Part shown: positions 11,910 to 22,751 of the stretch, in pieces
Numbering within the stretch: the stretch's first letter is position 1
Layout of the letters: every line of letters begins with the position of its first letter
NCBI GenBank assembly: GCA_017429945.1
Contig: JAFRNY010000026.1
Coordinates: 1-64,000, forward strand
Length of the DNA stretch: 64,000 nucleotides
Reading direction: 5' to 3'
From: Bacteroidaceae bacterium
GTDB lineage: Bacteria > Bacteroidota > Bacteroidia > Bacteroidales > Bacteroidaceae
Position numbers and translations under genes: made by a program
The notes under the pieces: model-generated
Seen by the model: the letters and a program-made list of their open reading frames with translations, nothing else
What the model was told of the DNA's origin: nothing
Databases searched by the model: none

Positions 11910-14900
11910 ATGAAGTCTTTTTTCAAAATTTTAATTCTGATAGTCTTAGCCTGCACGTCGCATCAGGCTCTTGCCATCGATGGCTTTGTCGGACCGACGT
12001 GGCTCGATGACGGCATGGTGAACGAAGACGGTTTTGGTGGCGGCAACTTCGGCGATGGCTCTGCGAGCAATCCCTGGCAAATCAAGTCTGCCGGCACGCT
12101 GGCCTACCTGGCCCGAGCGGTGATGAACGGCGAAACGTTTGAGGGCAAGTATTTCGTGATTGCAGCCGACATTAACCTGAAGACGCAAGGCACAGAGACC
12201 GTCTGGGTGCCCATCGGCCTCGATGAAGAATACCCCTTCAAAGGCACCCTCACCAACGGCACTGACGACGAAGGCAACCCTTACGTCATCTCCGGCATGA
12301 CCATCCGCGCCACCGGCACAGGCACGACGAATAACTTCGGACTGTTCGGTGTGTTGCAAGGCACGGTGGAAGGGCTGGTTATCAAGAATGCGACAATAGA
12401 CATCCGTACAGACAGCGAGTTTCATGCCGGTGTGCTCTGCGGGCTGTTCGGCTCGTTCGAAGAAAATGCATCAGGAACGGTGCGTCGCTGCACGGTTGAG
12501 GGTTCTACAATCATTGCTACTTCTTCTGATGCAGAAACTTCTGTAGGCGGACTGATGGGCACGGTGGATGATTTCACCGAACTGACAAGTTCCTTGGCCA
12601 AGACGTCCATACGAGCTACTGGGCCGCTGAGCGCTGGCGGCGTGTTCGGCTATGTGTATGCCGACAATGTGATAAGCGACTGCCATGCCGTGGTGGATAT
12701 GACTGTGAGGAACACGACAGACAGACAGGCTTCGGCAGGCGGTGTCACAGGCTCTTGCTACGGCCTATACAACGCAACGACCGAGCTGCTTGCCTGCACC
12801 GCCTCGGGCGATATTGCTGTAAGCGGCGATGGCTCAAACGTCGTGATGGGCGGCATCACTGCCTACGCCGTAGGTTTGCAGAAACTCAGCTGGTGCACCA
12901 CGTCGGTGTCGCTCTCTGGCGGGCATACGATGGGCGGCTTGATTGGATTCTACGAGAATATGATCAACGCTTCGAGTAGCGGCATCATGCAGTGTTTCTG
13001 CAGTTCGTTTGTCAATGCCAAGAAAGCCACCTATGCAGGCGGTCTGTTCGGACATCTGAGCTTTTACAAAAGATGGTACTCCAGCAATTATTACGTCCTG
13101 TACATGTCCAACAGCTCTACGTTCACCACCTTTGCCGGCACCATGACCAAGCCCGAATCCTCTGAAAGCAAGTATGGTATAGCCGTCGGCTATGTGGAGA
13201 ACGACGATGCCCCCGACAATTTCGGCTACTTCCAATACGACCGGCAGATGTGCAACCTGCAGCTCAACGGCATGGGCTGGAGCAGCGACAAGTGGAGCAC
13301 CGGCGATTATGGCCTGGCTTATACCTTCGACTCGCCCACGCCGAAGGATGGCGTCTATGCCTACTATCAGGACGCATGGATGGGCCAAATATATCAGAAT
13401 CTGAACAACCGCGAGCCTTTCTACACAGCCAACATGAAAGTGGCCTGTGCGCCGTTCATCATCACCAACGACTACCAGACCTATTTCAACGCCTTCGACG
13501 TCACTATAGATTTCCTCGTGGATAAGTTTGTGAACAAGACCACGGGCGAAGAACTGGCTACCTTCCAACTGATGACCCCGGCGCCGACGTGCTTGAAAGT
13601 GAATGGCAACCAGGTGAAGCTGCTCGACCCCGGCGAGGCGGTGGTCATCGTCAACTGCCGCGGCGTGCAGCGCAAGGTGCACCTCGACATCACCTACGGC
13701 ACACCTTACGGTGGCTTCCAGCGCTTCACCTCATTCCCCGGAAAGGGCACCGCCAAAGAGCCCTACGTCATTCACACGGCAGAAGAGCTTGCCTACGTGG
13801 CCTACAGTAGCACATTCAACAAGGAGGGCGTCCATTTCATCCTTGCCAACGACCTTTTTATTAATACGCACCTGCTTAACGACGACGAACAGCCGCGCGA
13901 GGATGCCCGCGAATGGGTGCATTACGATTGGAGAGCCATTCTGCACGGCAACGGGAAGACTATCTATGGACTGAAGTCGGTGTCGGAAGAGGGCGCTGCC
14001 CGAGGGCTGTTCCTCCACGTAAGTGGCACCATCGAAGACCTGGCCGTGGTGGATGCCTACGTCAAGTCGGCCGGCACAGGATCGGGTATCAGCGCGGGAA
14101 TCATCTGCGGCGAACTGCTGAAGCATGGCTCCATCTCGCGATGCGTGACAAACGGCATAGTGTTTAGCAATGGCTATGCCGGCGGCATCTGCGGCCGTGC
14201 CGATCCCGACAGCACAAGCATTGCCGACTGCTTTGCAGCCGTGCACATCGGCTGGCCAGGCGACCCGGAAAACTACATTGGCGCCGGCATCGTAGGCGCT
14301 ACGCCCGAAACGATTGTACGCTGCGTCAGCACCTGCAAGATCGAGGACTACAACCAGACCTACGGCATCACGCACGACTGGGATATCTCCTACTGCTGGT
14401 TCGACAGGCAAATGATGTCCGCCTATGACACCTCTGCAGGATCCAAGAATACCAAGGAAATGACAGGCGGTAATATCTTGGCCGACAATCAGGCGTGGCA
14501 CACTGAGGAGAACCGCTACCCAATGCTGCGGCAGTTCGTCGGCACGACCTACGGCGACCTGCTCTCCGTGCCAGTCTTCTTTGCCGACGGCGACCGCGCG
14601 GGCCGTGTCACCCAGATCTTCGACCTCCCCACGGAAAATGTGGTGTGGAGCGCCAGGAACGGAAATGCCTACATCGACGTAATCAACGAATGCGGGGCCG
14701 GCGCACCTAACGGACGTACCATTGACAACACCGAACATCTTGTTGCACAGACGGCCAGCCAGCAGAGCCAGTGTACAAGGGCTAAGCACATCATAGCCGT
14801 CGACGTGCAGGCCGACAAGGCTGGAATCCAGTTCAAGGACAACAATACCAAGGCCGCATGTCTCGCTGCGTTCGACGACAACAGCGACGGCCTCATCACC

Positions 14901-16247
14901 CTCCGCGAAGCGTTCACGGCCGATGCCACCAAGTTCGGCACCTTCAACCGTAACGAAAATGCATCAGCCGCCCAGAGCTTCACGGAGATGCGCTACTTTG
15001 CCGGCATCACCCAGCTGAATGAAGGAATGCTCTCCGACCTTGGCGCTCTCAGCGAGTTGGAGTTGCCCAATGTGCTGACCACCATCGGGACCAACGCCTT
15101 CAGCGGATGTGCCAGCCTGACTGAAGTGACGCTGCCATACACCTTCGCCACAGCCAACGGCGAGTCCTTCTACAACTCTGCCATCAGAGACATTCGTGTA
15201 AACAACAGCAACCCACGACTCCTTAGCATCGACGGCGCACTCTATCAGACCGATGACTTAGACGACACGAAGGTCATGCTGATGGCTTATCCTCCCGGAC
15301 GCGGCGAGGAGAGCGCCACGCTGAGCGCCCCGCTGTCTGTGATTGGTTCGAAGGCTTTCTACAAAATACCAGATCTGAACAATATCTATATCGACAACTG
15401 CCTGCCTGAGGGCAATATGGCAGTGCTCAGCGAGCCCGAGGATGATGAATGGTACAGTTCTGATGCCATCATCCATCAAGACGATGACGACGACACCGAG
15501 GAGCCGCAGATGCACATCTACGTGAACGATGGCTCGTTCAACTCCAAACTGTTTGGAGACTATAGCAGTGATAATGACTGGGAACTCTATGCTGACAACG
15601 ACCGACTGGACATCTACTATCCCCTCAATGTCACGTCCGCACTGTGGGCAACGCTCTACATCGACTTTGACACAGAACTGCCTGAAGGGCTGACGGCATA
15701 TATAGCATCAGAGCCGGATCTGGGAAACAACATCGTTGAACTGAACAGCATAGGCCGAAAGGTGCCTCGCTCTACACCTGTAGCCATCAAGGCCGAGGAG
15801 CCCGGCATCTATCTGCTCTACAAGTACCCGACGACACTGCCGAGTATAGAGATGTACAACAACCGGTTCATAGGCAGTTTCATAGGTCAGGATGATCAGT
15901 TTGGCGTGCCCGTGAATCAGGAAACGGCCGTCGAGGGCAGCATGCTCACCCTGGGCCGCAACCGCAATGGCCAGGTGGGCTTCTACAAATACAATGGCGA
16001 GGAGATACCGCCTTATCGCGCCTACCTGACTCGTAACAACATCATCGAAGGTCCGACATCGCTGATGGTGAAGATAGGACGTGACCTCACCACCGATATT
16101 GCAGAGGTCATCGGCACTCGACAGCAACAGTTGCCGACCGTCTATACTATCGACGGACGTCGCCTCTCTGTGTCCTCTGTCAACTCTGTGCCCTCACTCC
16201 CCAAAGGAGTCTACATCGTCAACGGAAAGAAAGTAGCAATAAAGTAA
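11910..16247 (+). CDS. Giant secreted protein with GLUG-like, EF-hand-like and BspA-like LRR segments
   Basis: A 1445-residue exported protein with a clear signal peptide (FFKILILIVLACTSHQALA). Residues about 45-900 hold repeating beta-helix-like units with GLF and GGL/GGI motifs (for example NNFGLFGVL, SVGGLMGTV), resembling GLUG-type adhesion repeats. An EF-hand-like calcium loop, DDNSDGLITLREA, occurs near residue 990, followed by BspA-type leucine-rich repeats (LTTIGTNAFSGCASLTEVTL). The C-terminus, YTIDGRRL...GVYIVNGKKVAIK, is a Prevotella-style tail resembling type IX sorting signals. It is first in a three-gene unit with a small protein and another giant secreted protein. A surface adhesin is the likely role; the ligand is unknown. 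Confidence 0.8.
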   Translation: MKSFFKILILIVLACTSHQALAIDGFVGPTWLDDGMVNEDGFGGGNFGDGSASNPWQIKSAGTLAYLARAVMNGETFEGKYFVIAADINLKTQGTETVWVPIGLDEEYPFKGTLTNGTDDEGNPYVISGMTIRATGTGTTNNFGLFGVLQGTVEGLVIKNATIDIRTDSEFHAGVLCGLFGSFEENASGTVRRCTVEGSTIIATSSDAETSVGGLMGTVDDFTELTSSLAKTSIRATGPLSAGGVFGYVYADNVISDCHAVVDMTVRNTTDRQASAGGVTGSCYGLYNATTELLACTASGDIAVSGDGSNVVMGGITAYAVGLQKLSWCTTSVSLSGGHTMGGLIGFYENMINASSSGIMQCFCSSFVNAKKATYAGGLFGHLSFYKRWYSSNYYVLYMSNSSTFTTFAGTMTKPESSESKYGIAVGYVENDDAPDNFGYFQYDRQMCNLQLNGMGWSSDKWSTGDYGLAYTFDSPTPKDGVYAYYQDAWMGQIYQNLNNREPFYTANMKVACAPFIITNDYQTYFNAFDVTIDFLVDKFVNKTTGEELATFQLMTPAPTCLKVNGNQVKLLDPGEAVVIVNCRGVQRKVHLDITYGTPYGGFQRFTSFPGKGTAKEPYVIHTAEELAYVAYSSTFNKEGVHFILANDLFINTHLLNDDEQPREDAREWVHYDWRAILHGNGKTIYGLKSVSEEGAARGLFLHVSGTIEDLAVVDAYVKSAGTGSGISAGIICGELLKHGSISRCVTNGIVFSNGYAGGICGRADPDSTSIADCFAAVHIGWPGDPENYIGAGIVGATPETIVRCVSTCKIEDYNQTYGITHDWDISYCWFDRQMMSAYDTSAGSKNTKEMTGGNILADNQAWHTEENRYPMLRQFVGTTYGDLLSVPVFFADGDRAGRVTQIFDLPTENVVWSARNGNAYIDVINECGAGAPNGRTIDNTEHLVAQTASQQSQCTRAKHIIAVDVQADKAGIQFKDNNTKAACLAAFDDNSDGLITLREAFTADATKFGTFNRNENASAAQSFTEMRYFAGITQLNEGMLSDLGALSELELPNVLTTIGTNAFSGCASLTEVTLPYTFATANGESFYNSAIRDIRVNNSNPRLLSIDGALYQTDDLDDTKVMLMAYPPGRGEESATLSAPLSVIGSKAFYKIPDLNNIYIDNCLPEGNMAVLSEPEDDEWYSSDAIIHQDDDDDTEEPQMHIYVNDGSFNSKLFGDYSSDNDWELYADNDRLDIYYPLNVTSALWATLYIDFDTELPEGLTAYIASEPDLGNNIVELNSIGRKVPRSTPVAIKAEEPGIYLLYKYPTTLPSIEMYNNRFIGSFIGQDDQFGVPVNQETAVEGSMLTLGRNRNGQVGFYKYNGEEIPPYRAYLTRNNIIEGPTSLMVKIGRDLTTDIAEVIGTRQQQLPTVYTIDGRRLSVSSVNSVPSLPKGVYIVNGKKVAIK

Positions 16248-16262
16248 TTACGCCCTCGAGAC

Positions 16263-16448
16263 ATGAACAAGAAAGAATACATAATCCCGACTACTCATTG
16301 CACGAATATTCTGCCGTCGGGGCCGCTCTCATCATCAACGGAGGAGTTGCCTTTCGACCCTAACGATGAAACGTATGAGTCGTTGACGAAAGGGCAAGGA
16401 CGATATAGCGTTTGGGATGAAGATTGGAGTGAGACCGATACACATTAA
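16263..16448 (+). CDS. Small 61-residue hypothetical protein between two giant secreted proteins
   Basis: It starts 15 bp after the upstream stop, and its TAA shares one base with the ATG of the next gene (TAATG), so translation is likely coupled. No signal peptide or membrane helix is present. The start KKEYIIPTTHCTNIL resembles the opening of many short Bacteroidales proteins of unknown function (Lys-rich, then a YI.P...V/C pattern). The rest is acidic and low in hydrophobics. No function can be assigned. Confidence 0.6.
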   Translation: MNKKEYIIPTTHCTNILPSGPLSSSTEELPFDPNDETYESLTKGQGRYSVWDEDWSETDTH

Positions 16449-19400
16449 TGAGCAACAAAACGTCAGGCATAATGAGAAAGACTTTTCTATTAACAATCAT
16501 GCTGACAGTGGCAACGCTGCTGCCGGCACAGGATTTCAAACTATATTTTGCCAACAACGTCACCGACGTTATGAATCTTGGCTCTATAGAGGAGATTGAA
16601 TCGGGCCTCAACTGGCGCGAGGTAAAGAACAAGGAGCTGGCAGGCAACGTAGTGGAAGTAGACCAGGTCAAGCAGATGTTTGCGTCGGAAGATGTGAAAT
16701 ACAGAGCCCAGCAACGCCAGTTCTGGCGCATGCGCGACCACTGTCTGCTCTGTTTCCGCATTGACGATGGCACTAACGGCGCCCGCAGCTATCAAGTAGA
16801 AGTGGAGGACACTATCGGGCGCCCCAAGTCGATAACGGTGAGCCGCTATTTCTATCTCAACGTGATGCGTCAGGACAACCCCATCAGCATCCGCGTATGG
16901 AAGACAGGCGACGAACAGAACGCCATTGCTTTCAGATACTATGTTGCCGACTGGGACGATCGCAACCTATACACATTCCAGTTGGATTCGAAACGGCAGG
17001 TAGAGAAAGAGAGCTACGGCCTTCAGTACCGCATAGGATATACCGACTCAAAGGGCGAATACCACGTAGACAGCCATCAACTCGCCCTGCGGGATTCTGC
17101 TTTCCAAAGCTTCTACGTCCCCGAAGACCACAACCTTGTGGACGTGATGCTGATGAGCGGAAAACACAAGCTGCGCCTTGACAAAACACGTCTGCACACC
17201 GGCGTGACACTTGACCCCAACTTCGAGCGTACGGTGCTCTCTACACGGTTCGTCCTCGATAAGCACGAGAACCGTGAGCTCGTCAATTTCAACTGGATTG
17301 GCTCTGGATTGTATGAGCGCTACGACACGCTCTATCTCGGATTGTTCAATGAGACGGGCGGTGTCATAAGCCGAGCCACGCTGAACGTGGACCCCGTGGA
17401 TGAATATGGCAACAGCACAGGCGTCAAGGAGGTGAAATATCTCGGCTACGACCGCAAGAAGAAAGTGCATCAGATCTTGACTTTCGGCAATCCCGCCTAT
17501 ATCGAGATTCTTGCCAATGGCTACTACCCTGTCGTATACCGTTATGCCGGAGCAGCCGACAGCGAGGGCGTGGTGGACCTTGAGCGTTGCTCTGACAATG
17601 TCACGCTGTTTACTGACACGAAGGAGGACGGCAAGATAGGCGTGAGCAGCCAACACCTGTTCTCGCTCAACGACACAAAGACGGTTGAGGTACATGGCGG
17701 CAGGGACTATAGCGTCTGCGACATACTGGACTACGACCTCTCGGCCAATGTGCAGGCCGACACCATAACTTATTTGGAGGATGCCGGCAACACGTGGCCT
17801 AAGCTTCTGACCAACGGCGCCGCCGTGCAGCGCCTTAGCTATCTTGAACTTGCCTTTTCAAGTGTCAACGATGAGGACACATACGATGTCAGGCTGATAG
17901 GAAAGAACGTTTACTCTAAGGAGGAATATGAGGCTAAGTACCCGGAGATTACAAGTATCTATGCGAAGAATCACCCGGGCTTCACGCGCGACTACTACTA
18001 TGCCAAGTTCAACTTGGTGGGTATGATTCCTCTCAACACCTTGTGTGAACTGCGCTTGGAGAGCAACGGCAACACGTACGAAAAGTTCCCTTACCTGCGC
18101 AATCTGAGTATCGACCGTTCGGCGGTGAAGAAGGCCGGTGAGGACTTCACGAAGAATGAGATGTTGAATAGTACCGACGAGGAGAAGGTGGTGGATGCGT
18201 ACGGCGAGCAGGGGTGCACGTTCAACTTCCCGGTGACGTTCAAGCTGAACCTGGGTCCTTACTTCAAGATAAAGAACTCGGTGGTGTTTGACATGAAGAA
18301 GCAGAAGCTCACATCGACAACTACGCTTACGTACCGGCGTCAGGATTCGGATGAAGAGGGGGCTGCTATCACTGAGATGCGCCATGAGGCTCAGGATTTC
18401 ATCGACGACAGCCCCTCTTCGGGTCACAACTGGTATAAGCTCTCGAGCGACAATGTAAAGTATAATAATGTAGGCGATGTGCGAAAGTTCGACAATTGGT
18501 TCGCGCAGGAGATGGATGATATATGCAGTATCGATTACAACAATATCGGAATGGGGCCCTTCGGCAGTGGCAGGTTGAAGTTCAGCATCGACCTGGGTAA
18601 ACTGTTTTTGTCGGAAAAGCCCTCCGAGGCACTGATGCTTGAAGAGCTGTCGGGAACGATAGGCTACGGTCTGTGCCTGGCTTCGCCGAGCCTGCTCGAC
18701 AAGTATTGGAGCAGCGGACCTGTGGCAGAACTCCTCAAGAAAATTCCTATGTTCGGCATCGGGGGCGTGTTTGAGGCTAACGTGCAGGCCGACCTGGGCG
18801 TGAAGACCTTCAACACCGACTATGTGTCGTCGTGGGACAACTTCGGATTCTTTTTCTCACTCTCCGGCAAGGTACGGGCAGGCTTGTGGGCGGAACTCTG
18901 TTTCCCGTCCAACCCCATATTCTCTGCTAACCTGGGCGTACGCGGAGGCGGAAAGTTAGGCATCATGGCAGGTTATGCTACGCCCTTCCAGAGCGGACGT
19001 TCGTGCGTAGGGCTATATACGATGGCGGGGTTGGGCCTGGAAGCCTATGCCAGCTTTCGCACCTTCGGTTTCCAGTGGGCCGGACGCGCAGGTGTGTATC
19101 TTGGTGCCCGACTTTTTGTGCCAGACAATGGTCACAATCCTTTCCACGAGAAATTCCCCTATTGGCTTACGGACAAGAGCAACGTAAAGACCGTCGGCGA
19201 CAGCTATCGAAAGTTGCCGGCGCTGAACGCTGACGACTACGGGCAGACGCTGGTGGCCGACGTGGCGAGCGATGCCAATCCGCATTTCTTAGACAACGAC
19301 CACGTGGTGTACAACGACCTGGCCAATCCGACCGACTATAACGACGATCGTGTAATGGTGATGGACCTGAGTTCAAACACCGCCACGGCAGTGTCTGACA

Positions 19401-21466
19401 AGGGCCTTAACGCCACACGACACATGCGCTCGAAGCGAGGGGAAAATGAAGTGGTGGTGTACGAGCAACTTGGACGACGTATCGATCCCGATGAACTGGA
19501 CCCCGAATCGGCGCTCAGCAAGACCAACGAGCTGGCAGCACGGACTCAAATTATGGCCATGATGCGCAAACAAGGTGGGGCATGGAAGAGTTATACCATA
19601 GCTCCCGACGACGGGCACGTTGACACCAAACCCGTGGTGACCATCCAGGACGATGGCAAGGCGGCCTGCATCTGGCAGCACGGCAATATTGTGGCTCAAA
19701 CCGATGCAGACGACACCGATGTCGATTCCGTATATAGCAGTGCACTCGTAGGGCAGCTGGTGCTTTCCATCTTTGACGGTAAGGATTGGTCAGATCCCAT
19801 TGCCCTGCACGACCTCGACAAAGACCTCGTGGCTTCCGAGTACGACTTGATGATGCGCAACGACACGGTGCTTGTGGGCACTAACCTGGACAGCTATCCT
19901 CTTGATTCGGTGCACCACACTCGCCGTTTTGTCTATTCCTCGGTGGACGTGGCCAAGAGGAAACTCTTCCAAAAGAACGAGACGCTGAAACCCACGCACT
20001 TCTTTATGAACCGCGTTGGTCAGCATTCGGTGATCGCGCTGCTGTATGAGAAGAACGATTCCACACGCGACGTCTATGTAAAGACCCTCTCGATGAACGG
20101 CTATGCCGACGGACTGATGGGCAATGACATCGGAGCTAACTACAGTTCACCGAACCGCGTGAAGATTATCTGCGACCGCGCGGCAAGCAACCAGTCGGAC
20201 TTCGCCATCCTCTGGACCGAGGTGAGCAACAATGCTCACAACGAGAACGGCACTGAGGCGTTCACCGAGCAGCCACGCAACCTGCTGAATGCTTCACGCA
20301 TCAGTCTGCAGCCGTCGCCTTTCATAACGGCACCTCTCACCCTCGGTGCCGAGCGCGACGAGCTGATGATGCTGGACTTCGATGGTGTGTTGGACGACTC
20401 GCATGTCAGGGTGGTCTATACGCTGGCCGACCTCGAATCGGGCGCGGCCGCCATCATGACTAATGAGCGCTACTTTACCAACAGCTTCGATTACGACATC
20501 GGCTATGCTAGCTTGGCGCTCCTGGGTAGTACGACCCTGCCCGTAGCCGTACAGGTGAGCAACACCGGCACCTCCAGCATACGCACCGTCACGGCCACCA
20601 TCAACGGCTTGGAATTCCAGATTCCCGATTCCTACGTCGCACCTATGCAGACACGTACCTTCGTCGTGCAATATCCTCTCGACAACTCTTTCGATGGATA
20701 TATTACCCATTCGGTGTCGGTTGAGTACAACAATGCCTTCCGCGCCAAGAGCCATCCAAAACGCAAGGCCCAGAGTTTCCTGCGGCAAACTAAGGCGCAT
20801 GAGAAGGCAGACCATGTAGACATGGAAAATATCGAGTTGAAACTCGTGCGACATGGCGTGAAGGATGAGACAAACTACTATGTCGTCGAGGTCATCGACC
20901 ATTCGCTCTACGGTCTGAAGTCAAACAACAAGATCAATGTGGGCCTCTATCCGCACCCCTCCGTCATCGTGCCTCTCGCTGATGAGGCTGTAGTAACACT
21001 CACTGCTGCCGATTTCGAGAACTACGGCGGCGTGCGCAAGGCTTACGCTACAGTGCAGATTTCGGGTATCAAGATGCAGACTGACGCTTACCTGACCACA
21101 CATCTGTTCGATGATGCCTTTGGTGGAGACTCTCCTACCGATACCGATATTGCCCGTGCACATGTCGCGAACTATCTTGGCAGCGAGAATGCTTATCACG
21201 TCGCACTGCTGCCGCACGAGAATCCGACTGCTATCCGTGTCATGCGCGAAGATCGTGCTAAGGAAATACATATCAAGCTGCAGCCTGTCGAGGGCGGCGT
21301 TAACGTCAGAGGGCTCGAGAAAGGCGACCATCTACGTGTGTTCAACTCGGCTGGCATGCTTGTCTTCAGCAAGAAATATGATGGCCCCGAGCGGTTTGTA
21401 CCGTTGAAACAACGTGATGTCTACATCATCAGCACCGGACGCGAGGTGGTAAAATACAGTTACTAA
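16448..21466 (+). CDS. Giant secreted protein with C-terminal sorting-like domain, function unknown
   Basis: A 1672-residue exported protein. The signal peptide is RKTFLLTIMLTVATLLPAQ; the coupled start at 16448 or the ATG at 16472 could both be used. Residues about 740-870 are glycine-rich with alternating strands (GIGGVFEANVQADLG, LGVRGGGKLGIMAGY), suggesting a barrel-like or lectin-like sheet. Residues about 920-1400 show WD/propeller-like spacing (DGKAACIWQHGN, LSIFDGKDWSDPIAL). The last 65 residues (GVNVRGLEKGDHLRVFNSAGML) resemble a type IX sorting domain. I do not recognise the family. It forms a unit with the two preceding genes. Confidence 0.8.
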   Translation: MSNKTSGIMRKTFLLTIMLTVATLLPAQDFKLYFANNVTDVMNLGSIEEIESGLNWREVKNKELAGNVVEVDQVKQMFASEDVKYRAQQRQFWRMRDHCLLCFRIDDGTNGARSYQVEVEDTIGRPKSITVSRYFYLNVMRQDNPISIRVWKTGDEQNAIAFRYYVADWDDRNLYTFQLDSKRQVEKESYGLQYRIGYTDSKGEYHVDSHQLALRDSAFQSFYVPEDHNLVDVMLMSGKHKLRLDKTRLHTGVTLDPNFERTVLSTRFVLDKHENRELVNFNWIGSGLYERYDTLYLGLFNETGGVISRATLNVDPVDEYGNSTGVKEVKYLGYDRKKKVHQILTFGNPAYIEILANGYYPVVYRYAGAADSEGVVDLERCSDNVTLFTDTKEDGKIGVSSQHLFSLNDTKTVEVHGGRDYSVCDILDYDLSANVQADTITYLEDAGNTWPKLLTNGAAVQRLSYLELAFSSVNDEDTYDVRLIGKNVYSKEEYEAKYPEITSIYAKNHPGFTRDYYYAKFNLVGMIPLNTLCELRLESNGNTYEKFPYLRNLSIDRSAVKKAGEDFTKNEMLNSTDEEKVVDAYGEQGCTFNFPVTFKLNLGPYFKIKNSVVFDMKKQKLTSTTTLTYRRQDSDEEGAAITEMRHEAQDFIDDSPSSGHNWYKLSSDNVKYNNVGDVRKFDNWFAQEMDDICSIDYNNIGMGPFGSGRLKFSIDLGKLFLSEKPSEALMLEELSGTIGYGLCLASPSLLDKYWSSGPVAELLKKIPMFGIGGVFEANVQADLGVKTFNTDYVSSWDNFGFFFSLSGKVRAGLWAELCFPSNPIFSANLGVRGGGKLGIMAGYATPFQSGRSCVGLYTMAGLGLEAYASFRTFGFQWAGRAGVYLGARLFVPDNGHNPFHEKFPYWLTDKSNVKTVGDSYRKLPALNADDYGQTLVADVASDANPHFLDNDHVVYNDLANPTDYNDDRVMVMDLSSNTATAVSDKGLNATRHMRSKRGENEVVVYEQLGRRIDPDELDPESALSKTNELAARTQIMAMMRKQGGAWKSYTIAPDDGHVDTKPVVTIQDDGKAACIWQHGNIVAQTDADDTDVDSVYSSALVGQLVLSIFDGKDWSDPIALHDLDKDLVASEYDLMMRNDTVLVGTNLDSYPLDSVHHTRRFVYSSVDVAKRKLFQKNETLKPTHFFMNRVGQHSVIALLYEKNDSTRDVYVKTLSMNGYADGLMGNDIGANYSSPNRVKIICDRAASNQSDFAILWTEVSNNAHNENGTEAFTEQPRNLLNASRISLQPSPFITAPLTLGAERDELMMLDFDGVLDDSHVRVVYTLADLESGAAAIMTNERYFTNSFDYDIGYASLALLGSTTLPVAVQVSNTGTSSIRTVTATINGLEFQIPDSYVAPMQTRTFVVQYPLDNSFDGYITHSVSVEYNNAFRAKSHPKRKAQSFLRQTKAHEKADHVDMENIELKLVRHGVKDETNYYVVEVIDHSLYGLKSNNKINVGLYPHPSVIVPLADEAVVTLTAADFENYGGVRKAYATVQISGIKMQTDAYLTTHLFDDAFGGDSPTDTDIARAHVANYLGSENAYHVALLPHENPTAIRVMREDRAKEIHIKLQPVEGGVNVRGLEKGDHLRVFNSAGMLVFSKKYDGPERFVPLKQRDVYIISTGREVVKYSY

Positions 21467-21502
21467 CCCTTTAACTTCTACAGAAACACATTCCTAAGCA
21501 AA

Positions 21503-22735
21503 ATGGCCCTAAACTATATCTGGATAGCATTCTTCATTATAGCCGCAGCGGTAGCGGTGGTCAAACTCGTGTTTTTCGGCGACGTTGAAGTGTTCCCCGC
21601 TATTATGAATGCCACGATGGATTCGGCAAAAAATGGCTTTGAGATCTCCCTGGGTCTCACGGCAGTGCTCTCGCTGTGGATGGGCATCATGAAGATTGGC
21701 GAGCAGGGCGGCGTGGTCAATGCTCTCGCCCGCTGGCTGGGTCCTCTTTTCCGGCGCCTCTTCCCCGAGATTCCCGAAGGCCACCCCGTAGTGGGCAATA
21801 TATTCATGAACCTCTCGGCCAATATGCTCGGCCTCGACAACGCCGCCACGCCCTTGGGCCTGAAAGCCATGGAGGGACTTCAGGAACTTAACGTGAAGAA
21901 GGACACGGCGTCGAACTCCATGATTATGTTCATGGTGCTCAACACCGCCGGCCTCACCATCGTGCCGGTGAGCATTCTGGCCTACCGCGCCACGATGGGC
22001 GCCGCCCAGCCCACGGATGTCTTCGTTCCCATTCTCCTGGCTACGATGACGAGCACCGTGCTCGGCGTCATCCTCACGGGGGCAATCCAACGCATTAATC
22101 TTTTGAACGTGCCCATAATGTTGACGCTCGGTGTGCTCTCGCTGCTCGTGGCGGGCATGGCATGGGCCGCACAAACGCTGACGCAGGCTCAGATGGGCGT
22201 CTTCTCGGCAAACCTGGCCAACATCATTCTGCTCGGCATCATCGTTGCCTTCATCCTCGCGGGCGCGCGTAAGAAAATTAATGTGTACGACGCCTTCATC
22301 GAAGGTGCCAAGGGAGGCTTCTCGACGGCCGTAAGCATCATCCCATACCTGATAGCTATACTCGTGGGCATCGGTGTCTTCCGCGCATCGGGCGCCATGG
22401 ACTGGCTGCTCTCCGGCATCGGTTGGGTTGTGGAAGCCTGTGGCGGCAATGCCGACATCACTGCAGCACTGCCCACGGCCATCATGAAACCGCTGAGCGG
22501 CAGCGGCGCTCGCGGCATGATGCTCGAGTGCATGCAGACCTACGGTGCCGACTCTTTCGCTGGCCGCCTCTCATGCATCTTCCAAGGTTCTACAGATACA
22601 ACGTTCTACATTCTCGCCGTATACTTCGGTTCGGTGGGCATACGCAACACGCGCTACGCCCTGCCCTGCGGCCTCTTCGCCGACCTGGCTTCGATGGTGG
22701 CTGCCATCATCGTAGCCCACGTCTTTTTCGGTTAA
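21503..22735 (+). CDS. Fused SpmA/SpmB-type nucleoside-recognition (Gate domain) membrane protein
   Basis: A 410-residue polytopic membrane protein made of two Gate/nucleoside-recognition halves, corresponding to spore maturation proteins A and B. The first half (about 1-200) includes NLSANMLGLDNAATPLGLKA, the second (about 240-410) includes ALPTAIMKPLSGSGARG and STDTTFYILAVYFG. In non-sporulating Bacteroidetes such fusions are thought to be transporters, but the substrate is unknown. A 15-bp gap leads into the first sensor-regulator gene, so the two may be co-transcribed. Confidence 0.88.
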   Translation: MALNYIWIAFFIIAAAVAVVKLVFFGDVEVFPAIMNATMDSAKNGFEISLGLTAVLSLWMGIMKIGEQGGVVNALARWLGPLFRRLFPEIPEGHPVVGNIFMNLSANMLGLDNAATPLGLKAMEGLQELNVKKDTASNSMIMFMVLNTAGLTIVPVSILAYRATMGAAQPTDVFVPILLATMTSTVLGVILTGAIQRINLLNVPIMLTLGVLSLLVAGMAWAAQTLTQAQMGVFSANLANIILLGIIVAFILAGARKKINVYDAFIEGAKGGFSTAVSIIPYLIAILVGIGVFRASGAMDWLLSGIGWVVEACGGNADITAALPTAIMKPLSGSGARGMMLECMQTYGADSFAGRLSCIFQGSTDTTFYILAVYFGSVGIRNTRYALPCGLFADLASMVAAIIVAHVFFG

Positions 22736-22751
22736 TCAATCATCAAGAGAA

